A stretch of 64,000 nucleotides of DNA from Hyaloperonospora brassicae (taxonomy: Eukaryota > Oomycota > Peronosporomycetes > Peronosporales > Peronosporaceae). Where the stretch lies: positions 1 through 64,000 of the forward strand of contig CANTFL010001320.1 of the NCBI GenBank assembly GCA_947650285.1. The letters are read 5' to 3'. Made by a program: the position numbers and the translations under genes. How positions within the stretch are numbered: the first letter of the stretch is position 1; every line of letters starts with the position of its first letter. Below, in pieces: positions 45,064 through 58,629 of this stretch. Under the pieces are notes generated by a model. The model saw only the letters and a program-made list of their open reading frames with translations. It was not told where the DNA came from and searched no databases.

Positions 45064-45525
45064 GTGTGCAACATCTGTAGCACAGTAGGGCACATCGCGC
45101 GCACGTGTCCCAGTCGTCCGAAGAACGAGAGCGACGATGAGGCACCTCGATGGGCGCTTGCTGGAATAGCGGCAGGTTGCCTGACGGAAGAGGACTGGAT
45201 TGTCGACTCCGGCGCCAGCACACACCTCGTCAAACACAGCAGCATGCTGTACGATTGGGAGGGGTTCGACGAACCCATTGGCATGACGCTGCCTGACAAA
45301 AGTGTTCTGCAGGTGACTCGACGCGGCAAAGTGCGACTGCGCGTAAAGGTGGAAGGCGAGACGTGCAGTATCGAGCTGCGCAACGTCAAATACGCGCCTA
45401 AGCTAGCCATTAATCTAATCTCACTCGGCACACTCATGCTACAGGGCTGCCGCCTCGACGACAAGAACAACAGGCACGCAGTGATGATCGACAACGACGT
45501 CGTGATGTACGTCCAGATCAAGTAG
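45064..45525 (+). pseudogene. Zinc knuckle and protease of the inner copia
   Basis: C-N-I-C-S-T-V-G-H-I-A-R-T-C (C-X2-C-X4-H-X4-C) at 45067-45108, then the copia protease active site W-I-V-D-S-G-A-S-T-H (about 45196) and I-S-L-G-T-L-M-L-Q-G-C. It is in the same frame as the gag end before the TGA at 44968. A TAG at 45523-45525 cuts the polyprotein before integrase. Confidence 0.85.
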
Positions 45526-45629
45526 AATGTCCTTGTCGTTGACCGTGGGCATGGGAAGCAACGAGCAAACGGGTTGACGGACGTGATCCTGCACGCGATC
45601 GACGAGTCGCAGCCCCGATAGGCAACAAT

Positions 45630-46640
45630 GCAGATAGGGGGCTTGATGGAACTTTACAGGCGCTTTGACCACCTGAATTACGAAGACGTTGAGCGACTCG
45701 TCGCGAACCCGGTAAACGGACTCGAGCTTATTGAAAAAGTGAGGGAGAACTGCTTGACATGCTCCGAGGGCAAATAGTTCAAATCAGCACAGCCCAAGAA
45801 GGACAGCGGTCTCAACGCGCCGATTGACGTGGTAGGGGGGTCATTTGCAGTGACCTCAAAGTTCCCATCACGCCCATGGACAAGCGGAAAAATCGATACA
45901 TGATTAATTTTATCGACCACAGTTCCAACTACGTGCGTGTGTTCGTCGCGAAGTCTAAGGACGAGGCCGCCCGAAAGTTCCAGCACATTGTGGTCTTTTT
46001 TAAAAGACAATTTATAGTGCGAGTTTACATGTTGCGGACGGATGGAGGAGGCGAGTACCGCAACCTTAGACTCTTCTGTCAGCAGACGGGCATCGGCAGG
46101 CAAATTACTGAGCGCAACACGTAGGTGTCAAACGGAAAGACCGAGAGAATGCACCGAACCGTTATGAACATGGTGAGGTGCATGCTCTTCGACTGTGGCC
46201 TTCCGCTCGGCTACTGGGGATACGCCGTGGAATACGCGGCGTACGTCCTGAACAGGATGCCGACTCTCTCCAATCCAGACCGCAAATCGCCTCTGGAGCT
46301 GCTCACGAAGAATCCAGTGAGTGTCGCGGACGTGGTGGTGTTCGATTCGCCTTGCAAGATGTACCAGAACCCAACAAACGCATTTCTGGGAAAGCGTGGA
46401 GCGCCAGGGATTATTGCCGGCAAAAACGAAGAAACCAAGGGGTACAAGGTACTGTTCCCCGGAAAGCAGGTCGTGGTGACTACCCGACACGTGAACCAAT
46501 ACGAAACACTGACAGCTGAAGCAAACAAGCAGCTGAGACAAGCGCTCGAGTCAGAAGCTGACGACGAGCTCGAGAAACTAGCCGGTGAACGAGAAGTAAG
46601 TAGACGATGGGAGGAGTCAAACGGCGGACGCTCAGGCTAA
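45630..46640 (+). pseudogene. Integrase of the inner copia, with internal stops
   Basis: A pre-integrase zinc module (H-L-N-Y-E-D-V, C-L-T-C-S-E-G-K then a TAG) is followed by the core: I-N-F-I-D-H-S-S-N-Y, R-T-D-G-G-G-E-Y, a TAG at 46122-46124, and immediately V-S-N-G-K-T-E-R-M-H-R-T (catalytic E region), then Y-W-G-Y-A-V-E-Y-A-A-Y-V-L-N-R-M-P-T. The conserved core continues in one frame across the TAG. It ends at TAA 46638-46640 after an acidic tail. Confidence 0.85.
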
Positions 46641-46805
46641 CGAGCTGCCGCCAAAACCGCGTCGACGCCGAAAACGACAGCTACGGCGCGGACAAAAACT
46701 CGCGCGAAACGCGACAAGGAGTCAAAGTCGAAGTCTACAGCGCAACGAAAAGCAAAGGCGTCGGAACAAACAGACGCAGAGGAAGATATATTAAACGACG
46801 ATGAT

Positions 46806-46961
46806 GACGATTCGAACAGACTCCCGCGAACGTCTGGACGTGTGATAACGAAGTCGGCAAAGCAGAAGGCAGCCGACGATGATGACGATACGAACAGACT
46901 CCCGCGAACGTCTGGACGTGTGAGGACGAAGTAGGCAAAGCAGCAGGCAGCCGACGATGCA
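46806..46961 (+). repeat. 78-bp tandem repeat (2 copies) in the copia hinge
   Basis: CGAACAGACTCCCGCGAACG recurs 78 bp apart (46813 and 46891) within two nearly identical units, 26 codons each and so frame-preserving. In the second unit TCG has become TAG (46932-46934), an in-frame stop before the reverse transcriptase. The region links integrase and reverse transcriptase. Confidence 0.85.
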
Positions 46962-48686
46962 GACAATACAGCGCGACGCGGGCCGCGAGATCCAGTTGCC
47001 GTAGCGACGCTTTTCCAATCAGTTTTTATGTCCGCATTAGGGACGAAGGAGGAGCAGTACGCAAACTTGCCCGACCCGAAGACGTACAAGGCGTCGCGTG
47101 CACTTCCAGACGCGCACCTCTGGGCCCAAGCTATGGACGACGAGATCGCTTCGCTGGAAACAAACAACACGTGGCAGGTGGTTAAACGCGAGAAGCACAT
47201 GCACGTGCTTCGCAACAAGTGGGTTCTCAAAAAGAAGATGAACGGCAGCGGGTCCATCGAACGCTACAAACCAAGACTTGTAGCAGGAGGCGACGATCAA
47301 GTGCTCGGAAGAGACTACAACCTGACATTTGCAGCTGTCTTGGACATGACTTGCGAAAAGATCATTCTCGCGGTTGCCCGGCTATGGAACGTGCGCGCGC
47401 GACACTTTGACGTCCCGAGCGCCTGCCTGAAGGCCTACAAGGAGGAGGAGATCGAGATTCACATGCGCGTTCCAGAAGGAATGAAGATCAGTGATGATCA
47501 GCTGTGGAAGCTAAACGTAACAAACGCCGGCGAGACGTGTCTGCGGATCATCAAAAGCCTTTACGGGCTCAAGCAGGCCGGGCGACTGTGGAACCAGCTA
47601 CTCGACCAAACGCTGAATGACGCCGGATTCTCACAGTCATCCACGGGCGCATGTGTCTACGTGAAGACAACAGCCGAAGGCACGACAGTAGTGGGAGTGT
47701 GTGTCGATGACCTTCTTGCTACCGCGACGAGCGACGAGCTTCTAGACGACTTTGGCGCGGCGATGCAGAGCCTGGAGCTCAAGTGCTTCGGGAGCGTCGA
47801 GAACTTCCTGGGCATGCGCATCGGGTACGACGACTTGCACGGGTACACCGTCGACCAAGAGCAAATGATCACCGAACTACTGCACAAGAATCGTCTGGAA
47901 AAGGCGAACGCAGTGCGCTCACCAGTCAGTGACGAAGCGTCAATCGAGTCAGAGAGCACCGACACGAATCCACTTCCCACGCGTGTCGCTGGCAATGCAG
48001 AACGACCTACGATCAAGAGTTTCCAGAGCCTTGTCGGGAGCCTGCTGTGGGTCGCACGATGCAGTCGACCCGACATCGCGTGCGCGGTTCACCGCGCGAC
48101 ACGCCGCAGCCACGCGCCCAGCGACCACCACATGAAGCTCGCGCGCCGAGTGCTGAGATACCTTGCTGGTACGGCTGCGCTGAAGCTGCACATGGGCGGC
48201 GCATCGAGCGCCAATGAGGTGAGACTTACTAGCTACACCGACGCGGATTACGCGGCCGACAAGGCCACGCGAAAGTCGATCATCGGTGCAGTGCTGCTCG
48301 TCGACGGGATGCCCGTCGGATGGCAAGTCAAGCAACAGTCCGCAGTCGCGCTCTCAACTGCGGAAGCCGAGTTCGTGGCAGCATCTGTTGGTGCGAAGGA
48401 GCTCCTGGGCGTAAAGAACCTACCGCATGGAATGAACGTGAGTGTGAAGTTGCCGATGCAGATGATGGTGGACAATCAAGCGGCGATCAAGCAGATCGAC
48501 AACGAAGCCACGTCGAGCGCACAGAAGCACGTCGGCATTAAAATGAAGTTCGTACGCGACACGAGCTCTAAGGGCATCGTGAAGCCCGAGTACATCGCGA
48601 CCAACGAGATGATCGCGGATATACAGACGAAGAGTGTCCCGGCGCCTAGAGTCGCAGACCTACGCGAGATGATGGGATTGCGGTAA
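46935..48686 (+). CDS. Reverse transcriptase and RNase H of the inner copia
   Basis: Open from just after the TAG at 46932 to TAA 48684-48686 (first ATG 47028). Reverse transcriptase: W-A-Q-A-M-D-D-E-I, N-K-W-V-L-K-K-K, F-D-V-P-S-A-C-L-K-A, S-L-Y-G-L-K-Q-A-G-R-L-W, and catalytic V-C-V-D-D-L-L (about 47697-47717; Cys where most copia have Tyr). RNase H: S-Y-T-D-A-D-Y-A-A-D, S-T-A-E-A-E-F, V-D-N-Q-A-A-I-K and E-M-I-A-D-I-Q-T-K. No lesion within. It is the best preserved part of this element, but separated from integrase by stops. Confidence 0.92.
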   Translation, partial: AKQQAADDADNTARRGPRDPVAVATLFQSVFMSALGTKEEQYANLPDPKTYKASRALPDAHLWAQAMDDEIASLETNNTWQVVKREKHMHVLRNKWVLKKKMNGSGSIERYKPRLVAGGDDQVLGRDYNLTFAAVLDMTCEKIILAVARLWNVRARHFDVPSACLKAYKEEEIEIHMRVPEGMKISDDQLWKLNVTNAGETCLRIIKSLYGLKQAGRLWNQLLDQTLNDAGFSQSSTGACVYVKTTAEGTTVVGVCVDDLLATATSDELLDDFGAAMQSLELKCFGSVENFLGMRIGYDDLHGYTVDQEQMITELLHKNRLEKANAVRSPVSDEASIESESTDTNPLPTRVAGNAERPTIKSFQSLVGSLLWVARCSRPDIACAVHRATRRSHAPSDHHMKLARRVLRYLAGTAALKLHMGGASSANEVRLTSYTDADYAADKATRKSIIGAVLLVDGMPVGWQVKQQSAVALSTAEAEFVAASVGAKELLGVKNLPHGMNVSVKLPMQMMVDNQAAIKQIDNEATSSAQKHVGIKMKFVRDTSSKGIVKPEYIATNEMIADIQTKSVPAPRVADLREMMGLR

Positions 48687-48706
48687 GTGCGGTGCCGCGG
48701 GAGAAG

Positions 48707-48914
48707 TTTTGGAAGTGGATGCACGGCACCTGACAAGAAGGGTGGAGAAGCTGTGCAGCTTGCAGAAATCTTGAGATAGTGAAGAGCGTCTGTACGTAGT
48801 ATATAGTGAGATCAAGAGCAGATTTCGTGAGGATCGCAACCACACAGTACAGTCTGGAAAATCACATCGACCGCGCACTCGTTCCTCCATTTGCACGCGG
48901 ATTCAAAGTCAACA
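48707..48914 (+). repeat. 3' LTR of the inner copia element
   Basis: 208 bp, TTTTGGAAGT...AAAGTCAACA. The first bases have changed from TGTTGG. Followed by the target duplication AGTGT and then the continuation of the outer copia reverse transcriptase. Confidence 0.9.
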
Positions 48915-49980
48915 AGTGTAGCTTGAACATTTGCCTCCACTGGAAGATCTATGGTGGTCAGCTTGTTGTTGTGGGTCGATACGTAGATGGCCTGCTGGCT
49001 CCCGGAACTGAAAGAGCTACTGTCGAGCGATTCTTCACACAGTCTGGAAGCCTGGTCATCAAGAACGTTGGTGTCGTCCGCAAGCTTCTTATAATGCGTG
49101 TTACCATGGACGACAACGACAGCTACAATATCGACCAGTCTGAAGCCATAGGCGATCTGCTGATTGGAATTAAAAGCGTCAACTCGACGCGAGCTTTGAT
49201 AGGGGATGACTGCTATGTAGTGCAGCCAGAAGACTGCGCGTTGTAAAGCGCGAGTGGGGTTGACGAGGACCCGAGCATCCGGGAGGTTCAGTCCCTTGTA
49301 GGCAGTAAACTTCGGGTGGCGCATTACACGCGGTGCAACATCGCATTCACCGTGCTTAAAGCAACGCACTAGAAGCATCGCCACGACTGCACGGATTTTA
49401 GCTTGCGAAGCGATACGCTCGTTTCCAAAAGGGCACGCGCTAATTCAAGCTGCGCATAGCGCTGACGCGGGGTTCCGATTTCGAGCTGCAGCTTGAGTCT
49501 TAATCGGACGCCGACTTCGGTTCTGACAAGTCGTACCGATATACTGTGATCGACGGCATCATTCGGCAAAAGTTACTGCCAGTGATCTAAACGGCCAAGA
49601 AGCAGGGCGAAGACACGCTTTCCACGATAGTGGCGGAATATGCCGCCACGTCGGAGAAGGCGCGCGAGTTGCTCGGCATCAGGGAGATGCTCTGCGAAAT
49701 TTGAAAGACGCTTGCGTACTCGATGGTGCTGCACGTGAAAACCCAGGCCAAGCTAAAGCGGTTGGCATGAATAACATTTTAGCCGAAAACCAAACAGATC
49801 GATGAACGCCTGAAAGCTGTCTTTTACTACGCACGGAAATGTTTAGTCGTAGCGAAGTACGTGCGCTCAGAGCTGCAATTGGCGGATCTGTTGACGAAGT
49901 CCCTTTACGCTGCGAAGCTTGCAGAATTGAGTAAATTGCTGCAACTTGAGAAACGCGAGGTAGCCATGGCCGAGAAGGAA
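48915..49980 (+). pseudogene. Relic reverse transcriptase and RNase H of the outer copia element, right part
   Basis: Resumes directly after the inner element: N-I-C-L-H-W-K, then V-G-R-Y-V-D-G-L-L (the catalytic Y-V-D-D is Y-V-D-G), F-F-T-Q-S-G-S-L-V-I-K-N-V, and an open frame to TAA 49244-49246. Further on, A-K-Y-V-R-S-E-L-Q-L-A-D-L-L-T-K-S-L is the RNase H end. Stops and frameshifts lie between. A purine-rich GCCGAGAAGGAA precedes the 3' LTR. Confidence 0.75.
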
Positions 49981-50217
49981 TGTCAGAAAAAAGTAAGGTC
50001 CTAAGTACAGTTGCGCGTGAGGCGCGCTGGATGACGATGCAAAAAACGGCCGCTGAGTTGTGGTCTTATCGAAAATACACTGCGTGACACGATAGGCAGC
50101 ATTTGCGATCGTAGGGACAGGATGGACAGCGACTTAAAAGTAGGTAAAGGCATAACGAAAGTTAAATAACAGAATCGTTCTACAACAGTTTTTCAGACTG
50201 TTCCCCTTTCGATCACA
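49981..50217 (+). repeat. 3' LTR of the outer copia element
   Basis: Begins TGTCAGAAAA after a purine tract and is the diverged partner of 37872-38110. The end near GATCACA is approximate. Confidence 0.7.
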
Positions 50218-51193
50218 AACAGCGGAACTTTTGTAATATTGTGTTTGGTAAGCTCTCACAATCTTACGTACACTACACGTGGAGAGGAGGGGGCACTGAG
50301 CAAGTACTGCTTAGAATGAGGGAAATTGATACAATTCAAATACGGTAAATTCACTCAATTTAAACCTCTTTTCTCTTACTATAAGGTCGAAATCTATAAG
50401 ATCCGAAGGCGGAATCTCACTTATTACAGATTGTGCACGTCTAGCGGTGATTGATGTTTAGTTGGCTGATATCATGGCCTATATCAACCAATAAGTTGAA
50501 CGACGCCATTTTTAAGTTTCGGAGGTTAAATTCCTTTAATATATAATTACAAGGATGAACATTCGTAGAAAATATAAAAGGTGATTTTAACGTTGACACG
50601 AACTGTTGTGTTAATGACACGGTAGGGGCAATTTGGCTGACAGAATATTTGGTATCGAAATAACAGTCGCAAACAAAAGCTTGCGCAAAGTATGCGAAAG
50701 ATGTATATTTCAGTAAGAAACTGATTATTAACAGTAAAATAAAAGCTGCTCACTAAATATAGACAAGACTCTTTTGCACATATGCTACAAATGCTTCCAA
50801 ATATTGGTAATGTACAAAGTATACAGCGATGAGAAATCCGTGTGTCGCAGCATAAATCATAGTTGTCAAGCATGCGCACGTGCTGTGGGAATGAGCACAC
50901 CGCTGGGATATAAATGCCCCGTTTTGCCTTGTTTTGCACCGTTTTGCTCGACCAACCAAGAGCACGAGCGACGGTAAGAATGGTAGGGTTTATACGTCAG
51001 GATGTGGGGTAGAAACGGCTTTTCGACAATACTATTTTTAAGCTGCTTTTATTCTTTGCTTACATAACAGGGTGCAGTTGGCAGTATGCTTAGCAAAACC
51101 AGACACGTCACGGTCGCCGGGTGCGACTGCACCTACGTAAACCACTTTTATCGTTTAAACGTAAACGCACAGCATTTGACCCACTTATCGAAT
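50218..51193. other. Upstream region of the acetyltransferase gene
   Basis: AT-rich. At about 50430-50500 the string CACGTCTAGCGGTGATTG..TTGGCTGATATC..ATATCAACC resembles the inner part of the gypsy LTR in reverse orientation, so it may be a very old fragment. A possible intron runs from GTAAGAATGG (about 50974) to ATAACAG (about 51070), which would place a 5' exon upstream. No other gene is supported. Confidence 0.35.
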
Positions 51194-51865
51194 ATGCCAA
51201 AACAACACGAGCACCGCCCGTCGATGGCGGCCATCGAGTCTATGACGGCCCATATCCACAGAACACTCGTTGCGGCCAATGCCGTTTCCGATGTGACGGT
51301 CGATTTCCCAAACTTTGTCACTTACGCCCGTCACGGCGTCAACGTGTCGATTCGCGGCTCCCAGTCCAAAGACCTGTCCGAAGCCACACACGAACAGGTC
51401 GTCGCGCTCTTTGAATCAAATATGGCGAATCTGTACCAGACGTCGGACTGGGGATACGACCCAACTGCGAAGCGCACTGAACTGTTCGACAGCGACGCGC
51501 GGTACCTCTTAGTGTATGACGAGAGTTTCGAGGCGGTACACCCGTTGAAACCACTCGTGGGCTTTGTCCACTTTCGCTTCGTCGAGGACGACGGTGCGCT
51601 GGTTTTGTACCTCTACGAGGTCCAATTGGCCGCTAAGGTGCAACGTCAAGGCCTTGGACGGTTTCTCATGACGCTGCTGCTTTTGGTGGCAAAGAAGCAC
51701 GGGATGGACCTCCTGGTGCTTACCGTGTTCAAGCACAACACGGCAGCGGTGAGGTTCTACCGAGAACGACTGGGCTTCGAGATCGACGAGACGTCGCCAA
51801 GTGCCTGTGGCGATGACTCGCAGGACTATGAGATCCTGAGCAAGCGCGTCGTCAAGAGCAAGTAG
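51194..51865 (+). CDS. NAA40: N-alpha-acetyltransferase 40 (NatD), histone H4/H2A N-terminal acetyltransferase
   Basis: 223 residues from M-P-K-Q-H-E-H-R-P, close to the usual NatD length of about 237. Family hallmarks: N-V-S-I-R near residue 50, Y-Q-T-S-D-W-G-Y (residues 80-90), V-G-F-V-H-F-R-F and L-Y-L-Y-E-V-Q-L, the acetyl-CoA loop V-Q-R-Q-G-L-G-R-F-L, then L-T-V-F-K-H-N-T-A-A-V-R-F-Y and the end G-F-E-I-D-E-T-S-P-S..Y-E-I-L-S-K-R. These follow animal and yeast NAA40 segment by segment. NatD transfers acetyl from acetyl-CoA to the N-terminal Ser of histones H4 and H2A, in cytosol and nucleus. The frame is open to an ATG at 51086, but those 36 codons do not look like the family and follow a possible splice acceptor; the inner ATG is preferred. 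Confidence 0.92.
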   Translation: MPKQHEHRPSMAAIESMTAHIHRTLVAANAVSDVTVDFPNFVTYARHGVNVSIRGSQSKDLSEATHEQVVALFESNMANLYQTSDWGYDPTAKRTELFDSDARYLLVYDESFEAVHPLKPLVGFVHFRFVEDDGALVLYLYEVQLAAKVQRQGLGRFLMTLLLLVAKKHGMDLLVLTVFKHNTAAVRFYRERLGFEIDETSPSACGDDSQDYEILSKRVVKSK

Positions 51866-56169
<4,304 letters not shown>

Positions 56170-56494
56170 TTGACGCGACACTTTGTCGCGCTTCCTTTCG
56201 CTTTCCCCCGCCCTACGTCCCTCCGCTCCACATCCCCAAGAGCGTCCCATCTGCAAACGCAATCTCCTGGTCCTGGGCCTCCTTCAACCAAACAGGAGGT
56301 TTTCCTCCACGTCCGTCCGAGCGCTTTTCTTTCTCTTCTTCTGCTTCTGCGCCCGCCGCTCTCCTTCTCGTTCTCGACGCAGAGACACTCGAGTCGCCTC
56401 AGTTGGTAACTTGAGCTGTGCCGAGTCAATCCGATCGCGCGCAAAAGAGCACAAGACGACGCCGCAACTCGTCATCGGATCCACTGCTCGAGTC

Positions 56495-57988
56495 ATGCCG
56501 TCGACCGCCAGCAGCGCTCCAGACGGCCGCAATAGCAGTTGCCGTAGTAGTTGCACTAGTACCAGTTATCGCAGTAGTCGCAGTGCCCCGAGCCAACTGC
56601 AGCAGCAGCAGCAACGGCCCTATCACTCCATGGCGAAGCCGCGACACCACCTCAGCCAGTACGCCGACCCGCTCGTCAACGACTTTGGCCTTCTGACCAG
56701 CGACATGGACGTCTGGGCCCGACCGCAGCCGCCCTTTACACCGCACCAACGGCATCCGCTCGCGGGTCCGCCCGCACCGCTCACGCGCCACGCGTCAATG
56801 CCCGCGCGTCAACTCACGGCGGCCCTCTTCCAGCCCCAGCAGCCCCAGCAGCAGCAGAACTACCCGTCCCAGCAGTCGCAGCCGCCGCCGATGCTCGCGC
56901 GACACCACAGCCACAGCTTTGTGTCGTCGCTGCAGGCGCATCCGCAGAGCTTTCCACCGCTCGTGAACGGGTCACTGCCGCCGCCGTCGCCGCCGCGTGC
57001 CGTGCAGGCGCACGAGATGCAGTACCTCTTGGAGATCAGTATGGACCAACAGCAGCCGCTGCAGTACCTCGTGCCCTCTCCGTCCCCACGACAGGTACCA
57101 CAACAGACCACGCAGTTCATGCACCGGTCGATCAAAGCAGAGCCATTGCCGGCGTCGCCGTCGCTCAGCGTCGAACCCATTGCCTTCTCCAGTGCCGACC
57201 GCGGCCTCAAGATGGCCATTGACGACTTTGACCCGCTCGCCTACGCCGTCTTTAGCAGCGCTTCAGCATCGGCGCTCAAGTCGGCAGTGCCCTCGGACGG
57301 TCCCCACGCGATCGAGTCGGCCTTCGACTCGCTCGACCGCCTCCTGCCCGACACGGAGCCGGAGCTGTTGTTCCGCGTTTTGCCGACGAGCGCTCGGACG
57401 TCCAAGGGCAGCAACAGCAACAGCAGTAGCAGTAGCAGTTCCTCCGCCGCCACGTGTAAAGTGACGGACTGCGACCGCCGCGTGCGGTCCAAAGGCTTCT
57501 GCAAGACGCACGGCGGCGGCCGCAAGTGCAGCATCGACGGCTGCCGCAAGTCGAGTCAGAACGGCGACTTTTGCATCGGCCACGGCGGCGGCAAGAAGTG
57601 CAAAGAAGAGGGCTGTGCCAAGGCCGCGCAGTCGCACGGGCTGTGCAAAGCCCACGGCGGCGGCGCGCGCTGCAAGTACCCGAGTTGCAACAAGAGCTCA
57701 CAGGGCGGGGGCCTCTGTCGCGCCCACGGCGGCGGCAAGCGCTGTCAAGCCGCTGGGTGTCCGAAAGGCGCGCAACGCGGCAACTTTTGCGCCACGCACG
57801 GCGGCTTTCGCAACTGCAAGATCGAGGGCTGCGTGCGCACGGACCGCGGCGGCGGGTTCTGTGAGGTGCACCGGCGGGGCCGGTTGTGTAAGGTCGAGGG
57901 GTGCAAGAAGCTCTCGCGCAACCAGGGCATGTGCACTATGCACATTCGCGAGGACAAGCAGGTGTTTATTGAGCCACTGTATGCGTGA
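56495..57988 (+). CDS. Protein with seven tandem C-X4-C-X9-C-X2-H fingers ('WRKY19-like' zinc finger)
   Basis: 497 residues. The first ~320 are low-complexity: Ser-, Gln- and Pro-rich with H-H-S-H-S and poly-Q patches, as in transcription regulators, with an acidic segment (I-D-D-F-D-P-L-A-Y-A-V-F) near 230-245. Residues about 321-488 are seven consecutive 24-residue repeats with the ligands C-X4-C-X9-C-X2-H and the linker G-G-G-(K/R); the last two units lose the Gly linker. This finger array is common in oomycetes and is often annotated after the C-terminal part of Arabidopsis WRKY19, but no WRKY domain is present. A role in DNA or protein binding is inference. The frame is open up to 56183; the ATG at 56495 is chosen because upstream codons read as leader sequence. 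Convergent with the formin gene. Confidence 0.85.
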   Translation: MPSTASSAPDGRNSSCRSSCTSTSYRSSRSAPSQLQQQQQRPYHSMAKPRHHLSQYADPLVNDFGLLTSDMDVWARPQPPFTPHQRHPLAGPPAPLTRHASMPARQLTAALFQPQQPQQQQNYPSQQSQPPPMLARHHSHSFVSSLQAHPQSFPPLVNGSLPPPSPPRAVQAHEMQYLLEISMDQQQPLQYLVPSPSPRQVPQQTTQFMHRSIKAEPLPASPSLSVEPIAFSSADRGLKMAIDDFDPLAYAVFSSASASALKSAVPSDGPHAIESAFDSLDRLLPDTEPELLFRVLPTSARTSKGSNSNSSSSSSSSAATCKVTDCDRRVRSKGFCKTHGGGRKCSIDGCRKSSQNGDFCIGHGGGKKCKEEGCAKAAQSHGLCKAHGGGARCKYPSCNKSSQGGGLCRAHGGGKRCQAAGCPKGAQRGNFCATHGGFRNCKIEGCVRTDRGGGFCEVHRRGRLCKVEGCKKLSRNQGMCTMHIREDKQVFIEPLYA

Positions 57989-58629
57989 AGGAGGAGGTGC
58001 TGCCGAAGTCGGTGATTGTCATCCTCCTTTGAAAGAAGGCGAGGAGGAGGAGGAGGAGGTGCCCGAAGAGAGGGATATGGTGGCGACGGCCGATTCGGTG
58101 CAGAAGGGGTGCTATCAAACGGTCGGAAGGTGTGTCGTCACGTGTTAGGGCGTCCGCCTCAATGTCTCTCTCGAGTTGGTGTGGGGGTACGGATGGACCC
58201 CACTCATCGTGGTAGTGTCAGTTTAGGTCGTCTAGTCCGTGTAATATCTACTGTATATCTGCGGGACCAGTTTGAGCGCATATAGTCCTATTTGCTGAGA
58301 GTCGTGCGTTCGTATAAACGTTTGGTCCGTCTGGTGTCCGTCTGGTCCGTGGGACGCGAACGCCCACTCCTCCGTCGCGCAACGCCATCATCGCCTATTG
58401 CGTGACGACTGAGCTCTTTTTTTTCCGACTCTCTCTATGCCTTCCAGATGGTGGGTGATTTGTGCGATACGATATCGGCGCGATAGGGGACGGCCAGAAC
58501 GCAGTGGTGGTGGGCGCCGTATTGGAATAGAGCACAACGTCGAGCGTCCAGACTGTGCTACACACTCGCCATCACAATCGCGTCCTGCGACAGTAACTTA
58601 ACATAGTTTATTACATGGTGCAAACGGCT
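57989..58629. other. Convergent intergenic region
   Basis: Holds the 3' ends of the finger-repeat gene (+) and the formin gene (-). No gene is supported. A GAGGAGGAGG run follows the first stop. Confidence 0.5.

Larger units (their letters stand above)
42993..48914 (+). mobile_element. Younger copia element (inner), full-length but with stops
   Basis: 5,922 bp with two 208-bp LTRs (nine differences by eye) and a perfect target duplication AGTGT (42988-42992 and 48915-48919). Order: LTR, half-tRNA primer site, gag with coiled coil, zinc knuckle, protease, integrase, hinge with 78-bp tandem repeat, reverse transcriptase, RNase H, LTR. It lies in the same orientation as the older copia it entered. 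Stops and frameshifts in gag, at the protease end and in integrase make it inactive. Confidence 0.92.
37872..50217 (+). mobile_element. Old copia element (outer), split by a younger copia and a tRNA repeat
   Basis: The ends are two related, diverged LTRs (37872-38110 and 49981-50217). Between them lie decayed gag, integrase, reverse transcriptase and RNase H pieces in copia order. The element is interrupted by a 391-bp tandem repeat with tRNA-Ser (41576-42716) and by a complete younger copia (42993-48914). Removing the younger insertion with one copy of its target duplication rejoins the reverse transcriptase relic across the junction. Ends are approximate because the LTRs are eroded. Confidence 0.75.
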
